Below, one piece after another: positions 17,720-26,771 of a stretch of 64,000 nt of DNA; positions within the stretch are counted from its first letter, which is position 1; the number at the start of each line of letters is the position of its first letter. The DNA is from an uncultured Clostridia bacterium (GTDB taxonomy: Bacteria > Bacillota > Clostridia > Christensenellales > Aristaeellaceae). The position numbers and the translations under genes were made by a program. Location: positions 48,806-112,805 of the forward strand of contig CAMVAJ010000002.1 in assembly GCA_947165425.1 (NCBI GenBank). The letters run 5' to 3'. The notes under the pieces are model-generated. The model had not been told where the DNA came from, searched no databases, and worked only from the letters and a program-made list of their open reading frames with translations.

Positions 17720-17836
17720 GGTGGATTCCCTCCTGATGTTGTTATACCCTTCCAATCTTAGATCTTCCATGGTTGGCGGACGAGAGCGTGACACCAGAGG
17801 AATGACCCTGTATACCGGTTGGGCTTTACGAGCGGA

Positions 17837-17865
17837 AAGATACCACAATCTTCCTGCTTTGTAAA
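17837..17865 (-). promoter_or_regulatory. Promoter of the zinc-ribbon protein gene
   Basis: TTTACA (17865-17860), 17 nt, TATCTT (17842-17837) on the minus strand, with TGG just before the -10 (extended -10). Confidence 0.7.
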
Positions 17866-17999
17866 GGGGTTTTTTCACTTTTTCCGTAAAAAACATGTAA
17901 AATACTGTCAGAATTTTGCCCCAATCTGACCATTATGCGGCAAAACAGATGTAAAACCATACCAAACGGGAGGCGGTGGAGGGCCCTTTTTCCCGGAGA

Positions 18000-18028
18000 T
18001 TGACGCTGCCCGGGATTGGGCTTATAAT
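18000..18028 (+). promoter_or_regulatory. Promoter of rarA, followed by a leader hairpin
   Basis: TTGACG (18000-18005), 17 nt, TATAAT (18023-18028). A stable hairpin CCGGGGCG/CGCCCCGG follows at 18039-18058, before the SD. Confidence 0.85.
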
Positions 18029-18086
18029 ATTAAGAAGCCGGGGCGCCATCGCCCCGGCGGACCATCACGGCAGACAGGAGCGCGCC

Positions 18087-19418
18087 ATGGAACAGCTCAA
18101 TTTATTCGACGACCGGCGGGAGACCGCGCCGCTGGCCAGCCGCCTGCGCCCGGAGAATCTCTCGGAGTATATCGGGCAGCAGCACCTGGTGGGCGCGGGC
18201 AAGCCGCTGCGCCTGCTCATTGACCGGGACCAGATTTCCTCCATGATCTTCTGGGGCCCGCCCGGCGTGGGCAAAACCACCCTCGCCCGGGTGATCGCCC
18301 GGCATACCCGCGCGGCCTTCGTCGAGTTCTCTGCCGTGACCAGCGGGATCAAGGAGGTCAAGGAGGTCATGGCCAAGGCGGAGGAGAACCGCCGCATGGG
18401 CGTGAGGACGATCCTCTTCGCCGACGAGATCCACCGCTTCAACAAGGCGCAGCAGGACGCCTTTTTGCCCTGGGTGGAGAAGGGGAGCATCGTGCTCATC
18501 GGCGCGACGACGGAGAACCCCTCCTTTGAGATCAACGCGGCGCTTTTGTCCCGCTGCAAGGTGTTTATCCTGAAGCCGCTCACGGAGGACGACCTGACGC
18601 AGCTGCTTCACCAGGCGCTCACGAGCCCGAAGGGCTTCGGCGGACAGCGGATCACGATTGAGGAGGCGCAGCTGCGCGCCATCGCCCGCTTCGCGGCGGG
18701 GGACGCCCGGACGGCCCTGAACACGCTGGAGATGGCGATCCTCAACGGCGAGCTGACCCCGGACGGGGCCACCGCCGTCACGGACGGGATCCTGGCGGAC
18801 TGCATGAACCGCCGCTCCCTCCTCTACGACAAGAACGGCGAGGAGCACTACAATCTCATCTCCGCCCTGCACAAGTCCATGCGCAACTCCGACCCGGACG
18901 CAGCGGTCTACTGGCTCTGCCGCATGCTGGACGGCGGGGAGGAGCCCCTCTACATCGCCCGGCGGCTGGTGCGTTTCGCCTCGGAGGACGTGGGGCTGGC
19001 CGACCCCGCCGCGCTGCCGCTGGCGGTGAGCGTCTACCAGGCCTGCCACTACCTCGGCATGCCGGAGTGTGACGTGCACCTGACCGAGGCGGTGGTCTAC
19101 CTGGCCATGGCCCCCAAGTCGAACGCGATGGAGGTCGCCTGCATCCAGGCGATGCAGGACGTGCGGGACAAGCCGGCGGAGCCGGTGCCGATGCAGATCC
19201 GCAACGCGCCCACCGCCCTGATGAAGGAGGTCGGCTACGGGGAGGGCTACCAGTACGCCCACGACTACGCCGAGAAGATGACCCGGATGGCCTGCCTGCC
19301 GGACAGCCTGGCGGGCCGGAGGTACTATCTGCCCACGGAGCAGGGCCGGGAGGCGGAGGTCAAGACCCGGCTGGAGAAGATCCTCGCCTGGAAAGCCGGG
19401 GCGGAGGAGCTGCCCTGA
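18087..19418 (+). CDS. rarA: Replication-associated recombination protein A (RarA/MgsA AAA+ ATPase)
   Basis: 443 aa from ATG 18087 with AGGAG upstream; the longer in-frame reading has no SD. The N-terminus MEQLNLFDDR resembles the SSB/clamp-interaction tail often seen in RarA. Walker A is GPPGVGKT (57-64) and Walker B DEIHRFNKAQQD. Then come sensor 1 GATTENPSFEIN and the C-terminal MgsA oligomerisation domain (SEDVGLADPAALPLA, PKSNAMEVA). RarA acts at stalled replication forks. It is a single gene with its own promoter; I see no clear terminator after it. Confidence 0.95.
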   Translation: MEQLNLFDDRRETAPLASRLRPENLSEYIGQQHLVGAGKPLRLLIDRDQISSMIFWGPPGVGKTTLARVIARHTRAAFVEFSAVTSGIKEVKEVMAKAEENRRMGVRTILFADEIHRFNKAQQDAFLPWVEKGSIVLIGATTENPSFEINAALLSRCKVFILKPLTEDDLTQLLHQALTSPKGFGGQRITIEEAQLRAIARFAAGDARTALNTLEMAILNGELTPDGATAVTDGILADCMNRRSLLYDKNGEEHYNLISALHKSMRNSDPDAAVYWLCRMLDGGEEPLYIARRLVRFASEDVGLADPAALPLAVSVYQACHYLGMPECDVHLTEAVVYLAMAPKSNAMEVACIQAMQDVRDKPAEPVPMQIRNAPTALMKEVGYGEGYQYAHDYAEKMTRMACLPDSLAGRRYYLPTEQGREAEVKTRLEKILAWKAGAEELP

Positions 19419-19472
19419 CCCCGTATATCATGTAAATTATTTGATGATGAAGGTTTTTTGCGCGGAAAAACT

Positions 19473-19500
19473 TTGAAATCCGGGCATTTGATGATATAAT
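19473..19500 (+). promoter_or_regulatory. Promoter of the exported-protein cluster
   Basis: TTGAAA (19473-19478), 16 nt, TATAAT (19495-19500). It leaves a leader of about 145 nt before the start at 19652. Confidence 0.7.
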
Positions 19501-19651
19501 AAGATGTGATGTCCTATCGCCGGGGGATCGGCGGGACCATTCACCGGGAAAAATCAGCGAAAAAAACTTAAAGTAACCTGATTCGTAACCGCTCTCTGCT
19601 ACGATTTGCGTGACGGGTGGAACAGACCCGGCCGTGACAGGAGGGATCGAG

Positions 19652-20995
19652 ATGAAAAATAACATGAAACGTTGGCTGGCCATGCTGCTGGCGGCGATGC
19701 TCTGCATGGGCTGTGCCGGATGGGCGCTGGCCGAGGAGGGGGATTTCGTCGCGGAGGAGCCGATCACCGCGCCCGCCGTGGCGGAGGAGGCGCCCGCGCC
19801 CGTGGCGGAGGAGCCCGTTGCCCCCGCTGCTGCGGCGGAGGAGACGTCGGTCGAGGCGGAACAGGAGCCGGAGCAGGCGCCCGAGGCGCAGCCGGAGGCC
19901 CAGCCTGCCGCGGCGTCCGAACCCGCGGCCGCGACGGACGAGCCGACGGCGGAGGAGCCGGAAGCCCAGCCGGAGACGGCGCCCGCGAACCCGTGGGAGG
20001 ATGAGCTCGCGGTTCCGGGGCTGTATCGCGGGTCCCTCACGGCGGAGAAGGCCTCCCTGGTTTTGCGCGTGCAGATCAAGCAGAAGACGCAGACCCTGCG
20101 CCTGACGACGGAGAAGCTGGCCGTCAAGCTGACGGTGACGGACCTGAACGGCGTGACGCTGAAGGCCCTGACCCCGATCGTGGTGGACAACGCCTACCTG
20201 CCCCTGAACGGGACGGTGGAGCTCCCGCGGGGCGTCTACCTGGTGAAGGTGGAGCCGGCCGCGAAGGACCTGGAGGGCGCGTTCGTCCTGACGGCGGAGG
20301 TGCTGCCCGCGGAGACGGAGCAGCCCGCCGAGGAGACGCCCGCGGCCGATGAGCCCGCGGCGCCGGCGGAGGAGAGCGCTCCCGCCGAGGCGGAAACCCT
20401 GCCCGAAAACGAGGAGACGGAGCCCGTCGAGGAGATCGTGGAGGTCGTCGTGGAGGCGGTCGAGACCGTCGAGACCCCTGAGGAGACGGGGACCGAACAC
20501 GTGACCGAGACGGCGGAGACGCCCAGCGCGCCCGAGACGGCGGAAGCGGCGGAGGCGGAAGCCCCCGCAGCGCAGGAACCGCAGACGGAGGCCGCCCCTG
20601 CGGAGGCCGAGCCGGTCCCTGAGACGGCGGAGAGCGCCGAGCCGGGAGCCGAGGAGGAGCCTGCTGAGGAGGCGCTCGCGGAGCTGATCCCGGTGGCGGA
20701 CGAGACGGCGGCAGAGACGCAGACGGCCAGCCCGTCGGCCCCGACGGTGGTGATCGAGTCCTATGTGGAGGAGATCTCCACGGCGGGCCCGAGCGCGGTG
20801 ATCCTGCTGAGGGTGAGCGTGGCGAACGCCGAGGGCCCCTACACCATCCAGTGGCAGTACACGCCGGACGGCGGGGAGACGATCATCGACGTGCCCAACG
20901 CCAACGGCCCGGAGTACCGCTACGTGCTGGACAGCGAGACGGCCCAGTACGGCTGGCGCGTGATGGTGACCATGCTGGGCGGGGAGGCCGAGTAA
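19652..20995 (+). CDS. Exported Glu/Pro/Ala-rich protein with C-terminal Ig-like domain
   Basis: 447 aa from ATG 19652 behind GAGGG. Signal peptide with probable cleavage at ALA-EE (near residue 27). A first low-complexity acidic Ala/Pro/Glu stretch (about 28-110) is followed by a folded beta domain (about 112-210) beginning WEDELAVPGLYRGSL and resembling pre-peptidase-type beta sandwiches. A second long acidic stretch (about 212-360) comes next, then a C-terminal domain with IQWQYTPDGGETIIDVPNA, close to the Ig-like repeats of many clostridial surface proteins. The stretches look like flexible wall-spanning stalks. There is no LPXTG, S-layer or choline-binding anchor, so attachment is unclear. 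First gene of a three-gene unit. Confidence 0.75.
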   Translation: MKNNMKRWLAMLLAAMLCMGCAGWALAEEGDFVAEEPITAPAVAEEAPAPVAEEPVAPAAAAEETSVEAEQEPEQAPEAQPEAQPAAASEPAAATDEPTAEEPEAQPETAPANPWEDELAVPGLYRGSLTAEKASLVLRVQIKQKTQTLRLTTEKLAVKLTVTDLNGVTLKALTPIVVDNAYLPLNGTVELPRGVYLVKVEPAAKDLEGAFVLTAEVLPAETEQPAEETPAADEPAAPAEESAPAEAETLPENEETEPVEEIVEVVVEAVETVETPEETGTEHVTETAETPSAPETAEAAEAEAPAAQEPQTEAAPAEAEPVPETAESAEPGAEEEPAEEALAELIPVADETAAETQTASPSAPTVVIESYVEEISTAGPSAVILLRVSVANAEGPYTIQWQYTPDGGETIIDVPNANGPEYRYVLDSETAQYGWRVMVTMLGGEAE

Positions 20996-20999
20996 GGCC

Positions 21000-21521
21000 G
21001 TGACAGCCCGGAGATGGCTGGCGCTGCTCCTGTGCGCGGCGCTGCTGTGCGGCGGGAGCTATGCCGAGAACAGCATTACGGTCCCGCTGAATGGCGCGGA
21101 GGAGACGGAGGTACGGATAATCCCCGCGCAGCTCATCCAGGCGCTGGATGAGGCGCTGCAGGGGGAGGACGACTGGACGGGCAACCCGTCCCGGCGCGCC
21201 CTGGCGGCGGTGCTGGTCTGGCTGGACTTCGCGGTGGCCGACGAGGAGACCGCGCTGGGGCTGGACCTCGGCCGGAGCTGGGCCTGGTATGACGGGGCGC
21301 AGGCATGCGCCTGGGTGCTGATCGGCAGCGCCGACGGCAGCCTGCTCTACAGCTTCGCCTACGAGGCGGGCGGCACGGAGCTGCGGCTGACGCGGCGGGA
21401 GACGACGGCGGGCGAGCTGGAGGCGATGCGCGCGGAGGCCCCCTTCGCGGAGCGCTTCAACGAGCCGTCGGACGTCAACGAGATGATGAGCCAGGTGGAG
21501 CGCCGCCTCAGCGGAGGCTGA
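21000..21521 (+). CDS. Hypothetical exported protein, 173 aa
   Basis: It starts with GTG at 21000, 5 nt after the preceding stop and with little SD of its own, so it is probably translated by coupling. Signal peptide MTARRWLALLLCAALLCGGSYA. The mature part is acidic, with WAWYDGAQACAWVLIGSADGSLLYSFAYEAGGTELRL suggesting a small beta domain. No family recognised. Its place between two other exported proteins suggests a shared extracellular job. Confidence 0.7.
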   Translation: MTARRWLALLLCAALLCGGSYAENSITVPLNGAEETEVRIIPAQLIQALDEALQGEDDWTGNPSRRALAAVLVWLDFAVADEETALGLDLGRSWAWYDGAQACAWVLIGSADGSLLYSFAYEAGGTELRLTRRETTAGELEAMRAEAPFAERFNEPSDVNEMMSQVERRLSGG

Positions 21522-21569
21522 GCCGGAAACCTGCGCAGATGGAAATGACATGAAAGGAATGTGACCTCC

Positions 21570-22148
21570 ATGAGAAGAATGCTGGCCATCCTGATGGCCG
21601 CCGCGCTGCTGGTGTGCGCGCTGCCCCTGACCGCCTCCGCCAACACCGCCGTCGGCGAGTTCAAGGATGCGGATCTCTCCGCCAAGGCGCGGGACGCGAG
21701 CATTTATAACGATCCCCATGCCGCCGCGGAGCTGGCCGCCTCGGTGATTACGGCCTACGTCAACCAGATCGACGACAAGGCGGCCACGCGCATCAGCTTC
21801 TACCGCGAGGCCTACATCGGCACGCTGGGGAAGACGGGCTACATCATCAGCATCATGAACAAGGATGACAGCTTCTATCTCTTCACCATCCGGACCAACA
21901 AGGTGGAGTACATGCTCTACCCCTATGTCGATCCGAACTTCACCCCCTCGGCGATCATCAATTATCTGACCTACTACTACAGCTACGACTATCAGCCGAT
22001 CGATCTGTACTATCTGCGCGCCGCGGCGGGCCCGATGCTGGGGATGGACCTGCCGGATCCGATGCCGCAGCTGGCGACGCTGGAGGAGCCGAGCATGGAG
22101 CCGACGCCGACCCCGAAACCCAAGGTTCAGATCCGGAGACAACGCTGA
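21570..22148 (+). CDS. Hypothetical exported protein, 192 aa
   Basis: Start at ATG 21570 with AAGGA 11 nt upstream; a GTG at 21561 sits too close to the SD. Signal peptide ends TASA-NTA. The mature part is unusually tyrosine-rich (YLTYYYSYDYQPIDLYYLRA), with a predicted alpha/beta core and a proline-rich basic tail (EPTPTPKPKVQIRRQR). No family recognised. A terminator follows 7 nt after the stop, closing the unit. Confidence 0.7.
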   Translation: MRRMLAILMAAALLVCALPLTASANTAVGEFKDADLSAKARDASIYNDPHAAAELAASVITAYVNQIDDKAATRISFYREAYIGTLGKTGYIISIMNKDDSFYLFTIRTNKVEYMLYPYVDPNFTPSAIINYLTYYYSYDYQPIDLYYLRAAAGPMLGMDLPDPMPQLATLEEPSMEPTPTPKPKVQIRRQR

Positions 22149-22155
22149 GATATAG

Positions 22156-22176
22156 ACAGGGCTTCGGCCCTGTTTT
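22156..22176 (+). terminator. Terminator of the exported-protein cluster
   Basis: 7-bp stem ACAGGGC/GCCCTGT, TTCG tetraloop, four T. Confidence 0.85.
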
Positions 22177-22223
22177 CTGATTCCGGGGCGCGCGGAACGC
22201 GCCCTGTGCGGGAGGACAAATGG

Positions 22224-22862
22224 ATGATCAAGGCTGTGCTGTTTGACCTGGACGGAACCCTGACCAATACCCTGACCGACATTGCGAACGCCATGAACGG
22301 CGCGCTGGCGCAGTACGGCCTGCCGGGCTGGCGGGAGGACGAGTACCGGTATCTCGTGGGGAACGGCGCGAAGGTGCTGGCCCAGCGGGCGGTGCGGGAG
22401 CGGCAGGAGCTGGCCGAGCCGGTGCGGGCCGCCTACCAGGCGCGCTACGAGGTGCACTGCATGGATCTGACCCGGCCCTACAATGGGATTCCGGAGCTGC
22501 TGCGGGCCCTGAACGAGCGGGAGATCCCGGTCTGCGTGCTCTCCAACAAGCCGGACGCGGATAGCCGACATGTGGTGGCCCACTACTTCCCGGAGATCCG
22601 CTTTGCCGTGGTCCGGGGACAGGTGGAGGGCGTGCCGGTGAAGCCGGATCCGGCCGGCGCCGCGGCCATCGCCGCGCAGCTGGGGCTGACGCCGGAGGAC
22701 TTCCTCTACCTGGGAGACACGGCGGTGGACATGACCTGCGCCCGGAGGGCCGGGATGCACCCGGTGGGCGCGCTCTGGGGCTTCCGGGACGAGCGGGAGC
22801 TGCGGGAGGCGGGCGCGGAGCACCTGATCCGCGAGCCGCTGGCACTGCTGGAGCTGCTGTGA
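22224..22862 (+). CDS. HAD-family phosphatase (phosphoglycolate phosphatase-like)
   Basis: 212 aa from ATG 22224 with GGGAGG upstream. HAD motifs: I VLFDLDGTLTNT (nucleophile Asp 8 and Asp 10), II LSNKPD, III KPDP, IV LGDTAVDM. The cap is the small helical C1 type of the Gph/PGMB group. It hydrolyses a small phosphate ester; phosphoglycolate is the best family guess. The stop overlaps the ATG of the methyltransferase gene (TGATG), so the two are coupled. Confidence 0.88.
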   Translation: MIKAVLFDLDGTLTNTLTDIANAMNGALAQYGLPGWREDEYRYLVGNGAKVLAQRAVRERQELAEPVRAAYQARYEVHCMDLTRPYNGIPELLRALNEREIPVCVLSNKPDADSRHVVAHYFPEIRFAVVRGQVEGVPVKPDPAGAAAIAAQLGLTPEDFLYLGDTAVDMTCARRAGMHPVGALWGFRDERELREAGAEHLIREPLALLELL

Positions 22863-23362
22863 TGGGCGCGGCGAGGCTGGCGCTCCCCGTGGGGGCGTTT
22901 CTCGCGCTGGTCACGGTGCGGGAGGGCTGCGTCACCGGCCTGTGGCTGACGCGCGGCCTGCCGATGGACGCCCGGCTCGCCACGGCGGCGGAGCGCGCCG
23001 AGCGCCCGCTGGCCGAGCTGAGCGCGTGGCTGGAGCAGTACTTCGCTGGTGCCGCGCCAGGGTTTACGCCGCCGCTGGCGCCCGAGGGGTCGCCCTTTCA
23101 GCTGGATGTGTGGGCGGAGACGGCGAAGATCCCCTTCGGGACGACGGTCACCTACGGCGAGCTGGCGCGCCGCGTGGCGATCCGCCGCGGCGGGCGGCCC
23201 TGCGCCCAGGCGGTGGGGCAGGCGATGCGCGCGAACCGCATCCTGCTGCTGATCCCCTGCCACCGGGTCGTCGCCGCCGGGAACCGGCTGGGCGGCTACG
23301 GCGGGGGAGAGGAGATCAAGCGCGCCCTGCTGGCCCACGAGGGCGTGACCGGGCTGGCGTAA
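22862..23362 (+). CDS. ogt: Methylated-DNA-[protein]-cysteine S-methyltransferase (Ogt/MGMT)
   Basis: 166 aa. The C-terminal DNA-binding domain is complete: FQLDVWAETAKIPFGTTVTYGELA, then the helix-turn-helix with the arginine finger region AQAVGQAMRANRI, then the active site IPCHRVV and the GGYGGG turn. The suicide cysteine moves methyl groups from O6-methylguanine to itself. The N-terminal domain is short. Start is ATG 22862 or GTG 22859. Confidence 0.93.
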   Translation: MGAARLALPVGAFLALVTVREGCVTGLWLTRGLPMDARLATAAERAERPLAELSAWLEQYFAGAAPGFTPPLAPEGSPFQLDVWAETAKIPFGTTVTYGELARRVAIRRGGRPCAQAVGQAMRANRILLLIPCHRVVAAGNRLGGYGGGEEIKRALLAHEGVTGLA

Positions 23363-23375
23363 CCCGGGCAAAGGG

Positions 23376-23409
23376 AAAACCCGCGTCTTTGTGCGGAGAC
23401 GCGGGTTTT
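23376..23409. terminator. Bidirectional terminator between ogt and rplQ
   Basis: A perfect 13-bp stem AAAACCCGCGTCT/AGACGCGGGTTTT with an 8-nt loop, with T runs on both strands, between convergent units. Confidence 0.85.
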
Positions 23410-23480
23410 GCAATGCTTTGATGTACCTTTACTGTTGATGATTAAGTTTTCGTTATGGAAGGGCTGACTGCTTGTGCGTT

Positions 23481-24008
23481 TCAGTCAACCAGCTCGAGAA
23501 TGACCATCTCGGCGGCGTCGCCGCGGCGCGGGCCCATCTTGATGATGCGGGTGTAGCCGCCGGCGCAGTTCTTCTCCGCGTTGCGGGCCTTGTACTTGGG
23601 GCCGATCTCGCGGAAGAGCTTCTCCACCACGGGATGCTTCGCGTCCTTGGTGCGCTCCTTGTAATCGCGGCGGGTCTCGCGCTTGCCCTCCTCCACGTTG
23701 CGGGGGAGGGTGATGTCATACAGATAGGACATCATCATGCGGCGGGCGTGCAGCTTGGAGGGCGCGTCGTTGACCACGTCGAGGGTCACCAGCTGGCCCT
23801 TGTCGTTGTGGGTCTCCTTGGTGGTGGCCACGGTGTTGTCGCACTCCCGGATCGCCAGGGTGATCATTTTTTCGGCGACGGAGCGGACTTCCTTGGCCTT
23901 CGCCTCGGTGGTCACGATCCGGCCGTTCCAGATGAGGTTCGTCACCTGGTTACGGAGCAGAGCCTTGCGCTGATCAGCGGTGCGGCCCAGCTTGCGCTGA
24001 TATGCCAT
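23481..24008 (-). CDS. rplQ: 50S ribosomal protein L17, with insertion
   Basis: 175 aa from ATG 24008 behind a GGAGG SD. N-terminus ([20 protein letters not shown]) and C-terminus ([26 protein letters not shown]) are standard L17. Between [12 protein letters not shown] and [13 protein letters not shown] lies an insertion of about 55 residues (including [14 protein letters not shown] and [20 protein letters not shown]), against about 115-127 aa for usual L17. The insertion replaces the loop after the first core helix pair and may sit at the ribosome surface near the tunnel exit. Last gene of the operon. Confidence 0.95.
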   Translation of the reverse strand: MAYQRKLGRTADQRKALLRNQVTNLIWNGRIVTTEAKAKEVRSVAEKMITLAIRECDNTVATTKETHNDKGQLVTLDVVNDAPSKLHARRMMMSYLYDITLPRNVEEGKRETRRDYKERTKDAKHPVVEKLFREIGPKYKARNAEKNCAGGYTRIIKMGPRRGDAAEMVILELVD

Positions 24009-24044
24009 GGGATTTTCCTCCTTATCGGAATCCGATTGCAAATG

Positions 24045-25001
24045 TTATTCTTCGTTGGGACGCAGGGACAGGCCCAGCGCCTGGAGCTTCTGCTCGACCT
24101 CCTCCAGGCTCTTGCGGCCCAGATTGCGGACCTTCATCATATCCTCGGTGTTGCGGGTCACGAGCTCGGCCACCGTGTTGATGTTGGCGCGCTTGAGGCA
24201 GTTGTAGGCGCGGACGGAGAGATCCAGCTCCTCGATGGTCATCTCGAGCACCTTGTCGCCGCTGCTGGCTTCGGGCGGGATGACGTTGATCGGGATGATC
24301 TGGTCTGTCAGGGTCACGAACAGGGAGAGCCGCTCGGTCAGCGTCCGGGCCGCGCTGGAGATGGCGTCCTCGGGCTTGATGGTGCCGTTGGTCCAGATCT
24401 CCAGGGTCAGCTTGTCAAAGTCGGTCGCCTGACCTACGCGGGTGTCCTCCACGGTGTAGTTGACCTTGCGGACAGGGGTGAAGATCGAGTCGATCGGGAT
24501 CACGCCGATGGGCATCTCAGGGGTCTTGTTGCGATCCGCGCTGACATAGCCCACGCCCTCGGAGATCGTCAGCTGCATCTGCAGGTGCGCGTCCTCGTTC
24601 AGGGTGGCGATGTGCATCTCGGGATTGACGATCTCCACCTCGTCGTCCACATTGATGTCCGCGCCGGTCACCTCGCAGGGGCCGACAGCGTCCACGGTGA
24701 CGGTCTTGGGGACCGAGGTGTCGGCGGCGTGAAGGCGAACCGCCAGGGATTTCAGGTTGAGAATAATCTCGGTGACGTCCTCCTTGACGCCCGGAACCGT
24801 CGAGAACTCATGCTGCACACCCTCGATGTGCACAGAAGATACCGCCGCACCGGAGAGGGAGGAAAGCAGGACGCGGCGAAGAGAGTTGCCGAGCGTGTGA
24901 CCGAAGCCGCGCTCCAGGGGCTCCACCACGAAAACCGCGTGGGAACCGTTCTGGTCGACACTCACGCACTCGATGCGTGCCTGTTCGAATTCGTTGATCA
25001 T
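24045..25001 (-). CDS. rpoA: DNA-directed RNA polymerase subunit alpha
   Basis: 318 aa from ATG 25001 with GAGGAGGG upstream; a longer reading to 25061 is unsupported. N-terminal dimerisation domain ([23 protein letters not shown]) and C-terminal domain ([23 protein letters not shown], then [15 protein letters not shown]) are complete. It assembles beta and beta-prime and contacts UP elements and activators. Confidence 0.98.
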   Translation of the reverse strand: MINEFEQARIECVSVDQNGSHAVFVVEPLERGFGHTLGNSLRRVLLSSLSGAAVSSVHIEGVQHEFSTVPGVKEDVTEIILNLKSLAVRLHAADTSVPKTVTVDAVGPCEVTGADINVDDEVEIVNPEMHIATLNEDAHLQMQLTISEGVGYVSADRNKTPEMPIGVIPIDSIFTPVRKVNYTVEDTRVGQATDFDKLTLEIWTNGTIKPEDAISSAARTLTERLSLFVTLTDQIIPINVIPPEASSGDKVLEMTIEELDLSVRAYNCLKRANINTVAELVTRNTEDMMKVRNLGRKSLEEVEQKLQALGLSLRPNEE

Positions 25002-25063
25002 TTCGTTTACCCTCCTCTGTGGGTTGGTCCCGCAAAGCCAAAGCCCGGCGGGACGGGTCACGC

Positions 25064-25657
25064 TTAACGGGAGTAGTACTCGACGATCATGTTCTCCTGC
25101 AGCTGCAGGTCAATGTCCTCGCGGGCGGGCAGCGCCACGACCTTGCCGGTCAGGTTCTGCGCGTCGAAGGTCAGCCACTTCGGGGTGATGGTGCCGGCTT
25201 CGCGCAGGCCCTTGAACAGCTCGCTCTCCTCGGAGCGCTTGCGCAGGGTGATCACGTCGTCCATCTTCACCTGGTAGGACGGGATGTCCACCTTCTGGCC
25301 GTTGACACGGATGTGGCCGTGCACCACGACCTGACGCGCCTGACGGCGGGTCTTGGCCAGGCCCAGACGATAGACGACGTTGTCCAGACGGAGCTCGAGC
25401 AGGCGCAGCATGTTGTCGCCGGTGACGCCCTTCATGTTGGACGCCTTCAGATAGTAGTGATGGAACTGCTTCTCCAGCACACCGTAGACAAACTTGACCT
25501 TCTGCTTTTCCTTCAGCTGCGCGCCGTACTCAGAGACCTTCTTGCGGCGGTTGCCGCCGGGATTCCGGTTGGACTTTTTATTGCCGTAGCCCATGACCGC
25601 CGGAGAAATGTCGAAGCTCCGGCACTTTTTGGCGATCGGCTGCTTGTTGACTGCCAT
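25064..25657 (-). CDS. rpsD: 30S ribosomal protein S4
   Basis: 197 aa. S4 domain with the RNA-binding core [31 protein letters not shown]. The N-terminal zinc cysteines of the C+ form are missing (one Cys only), so it is the zinc-free C- type. S4 is a primary 16S binder and in many bacteria the translational repressor of this operon, which matters for the leader upstream of rpsM. Confidence 0.97.
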   Translation of the reverse strand: MAVNKQPIAKKCRSFDISPAVMGYGNKKSNRNPGGNRRKKVSEYGAQLKEKQKVKFVYGVLEKQFHHYYLKASNMKGVTGDNMLRLLELRLDNVVYRLGLAKTRRQARQVVVHGHIRVNGQKVDIPSYQVKMDDVITLRKRSEESELFKGLREAGTITPKWLTFDAQNLTGKVVALPAREDIDLQLQENMIVEYYSR

Positions 25658-25681
25658 TGTGTTCTGTCCTCCTTCAATACC

Positions 25682-26083
25682 TTACACGCGACGGCGCTTG
25701 GGCGGACGGCATCCGTTGTGGGGGATGGGGGTCACGTCCTTGATCATGCTCACGTCCAGACCCGCGGCCTGCAGGGAGCGGATCGCAGCCTCGCGGCCGG
25801 AGCCGGGGCCCTTGACGAAAACCTCGACCGACTTCAGGCCGTACTCCTTGGCGGCGTTGGCGGCCGTCTCGGCGGCCATCTGCGCGGCGAAGGGCGTGGA
25901 CTTCTTGGAGCCGCGGAAGCCGAGGCCGCCGGCGGAAGCCCAGGACAGGGCGTTGCCCTGCGTGTCGGTAATGGTGACGATGGTGTTATTGAAAGAAGAG
26001 GTGATATGGGCCGCGCCGCGCTCGACGACTTTGCGCTCCTTGCGCTTGCGGACAACCTTCTTCACTTTGGACTTGGGTGCCAT
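25682..26083 (-). CDS. rpsK: 30S ribosomal protein S11
   Basis: 133 aa, typical S11: basic N-terminus, [32 protein letters not shown], and the C-terminal [18 protein letters not shown]. It sits in the 30S platform next to S18 and S21. Confidence 0.97.
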   Translation of the reverse strand: MAPKSKVKKVVRKRKERKVVERGAAHITSSFNNTIVTITDTQGNALSWASAGGLGFRGSKKSTPFAAQMAAETAANAAKEYGLKSVEVFVKGPGSGREAAIRSLQAAGLDVSMIKDVTPIPHNGCRPPKRRRV

Positions 26084-26108
26084 TCTTATTCCCTCCGAAT
26101 CTTAGGCC

Positions 26109-26486
26109 TTAACGGGTGGCCTTCTTCTTGCCGGCAATGGTCTTCTTGGGACCCTTGCGGGTACGGGCATTCTGCTTGGTGTTCTGTCCGCGCACGGGCA
26201 GACCGCGGCGATGACGCACGCCGCGATAGGAGCCGATCTCGATCAGCCGCTTGATGTTCAAGCTGACCTCGCGGCGCAGATCGCCCTCCACCTTCAGGTG
26301 GTGCTCGATGTAGTCACGGAGCTTGCTGATGTCCGTCTCGGAGAGATCCTTCACCCGCGTGTCGGGATTGATGCCGACGTCCGCGAGCAGTTTCTGGGAA
26401 GTGGTCAGACCGATGCCGAAGATGTAGGTCAGGCCAATCTCCACGCGCTTTTCTCTGGGCAGGTCAACGCCCGCAATGCGTGCCAT
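26109..26486 (-). CDS. rpsM: 30S ribosomal protein S13
   Basis: 125 aa from ATG 26486; the open frame upstream belongs to the leader. Motifs [45 protein letters not shown] segment and basic C-terminal tail are standard S13. The GGAGG SD is 12 nt from the ATG, a rather long spacing. It is the first gene of rpsM-rpsK-rpsD-rpoA-rplQ. rpmJ, infA, map, adk and secY, which usually precede it, are not here. Confidence 0.97.
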   Translation of the reverse strand: MARIAGVDLPREKRVEIGLTYIFGIGLTTSQKLLADVGINPDTRVKDLSETDISKLRDYIEHHLKVEGDLRREVSLNIKRLIEIGSYRGVRHRRGLPVRGQNTKQNARTRKGPKKTIAGKKKATR

Positions 26487-26765
26487 GTGTGCAATGCACC
26501 TCCAAATGTTGTATGGGAGAGCCTCTCTCCCCAATGGACGCGGCCTGTCTGACCCCACTCCGGGCAACCCATCCCGGAGCCGTCGGACCCTGCCGCGGTT
26601 GATTCTTGCCGCGCCTGGTGAAAGCAAGCGCATGGCGGCCCGTCTTTGCGTCAAGGGAAGGTGCGCGCGGACGGACGGACGGCCTCCCGCCGGCCGGATT
26701 TGCCATGGAACACGCGCGGGGATGCGCGTGCAGCCGCCCACAACAAAAACCGGTGGCCGAAAAAC
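26487..26765 (-). ncRNA. Structured leader RNA of the rpsM operon, candidate ribosomal-protein autoregulatory element
   Basis: The transcript from the promoter at 26772-26800 has about 280 nt before rpsM. It contains at least four hairpins (on the complement): 26711-26730 (7 bp, CACGCGC arms), 26594-26613 (5 bp, 10-nt loop), 26558-26579 (7 bp, CTCCGGG arms) and 26515-26531 (7 bp, 3-nt loop). The last is 7 nt from the SD. No ORF with an SD lies inside. Long structured leaders on ribosomal operons are usually bound by one of the encoded proteins; S4 would be the first candidate. I do not recognise a described leader class. Confidence 0.5.
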
Positions 26766-26771
26766 CAATTA

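Larger units (their letters stand above)
17720..18086. other. Divergent intergenic region between zinc-ribbon gene and rarA
   Basis: It holds the ~110-nt leader and promoter of the zinc-ribbon gene (17837-17865), a short AT-rich core (about 17860-17965) and the rarA promoter. No further gene is supported. Confidence 0.6.

Noticed and set aside
19672..20105. Arg- and Gly-rich frames inside the Glu/Pro-rich gene
   Set aside because: Alternative frames of low-complexity sequence; only one frame has a signal peptide, SD and folded domains.
26464..26706. Small ORFs in the rpsM leader
   Set aside because: No SD, Arg/Gly/Pro-rich, and they run into rpsM out of frame or without a sensible start.
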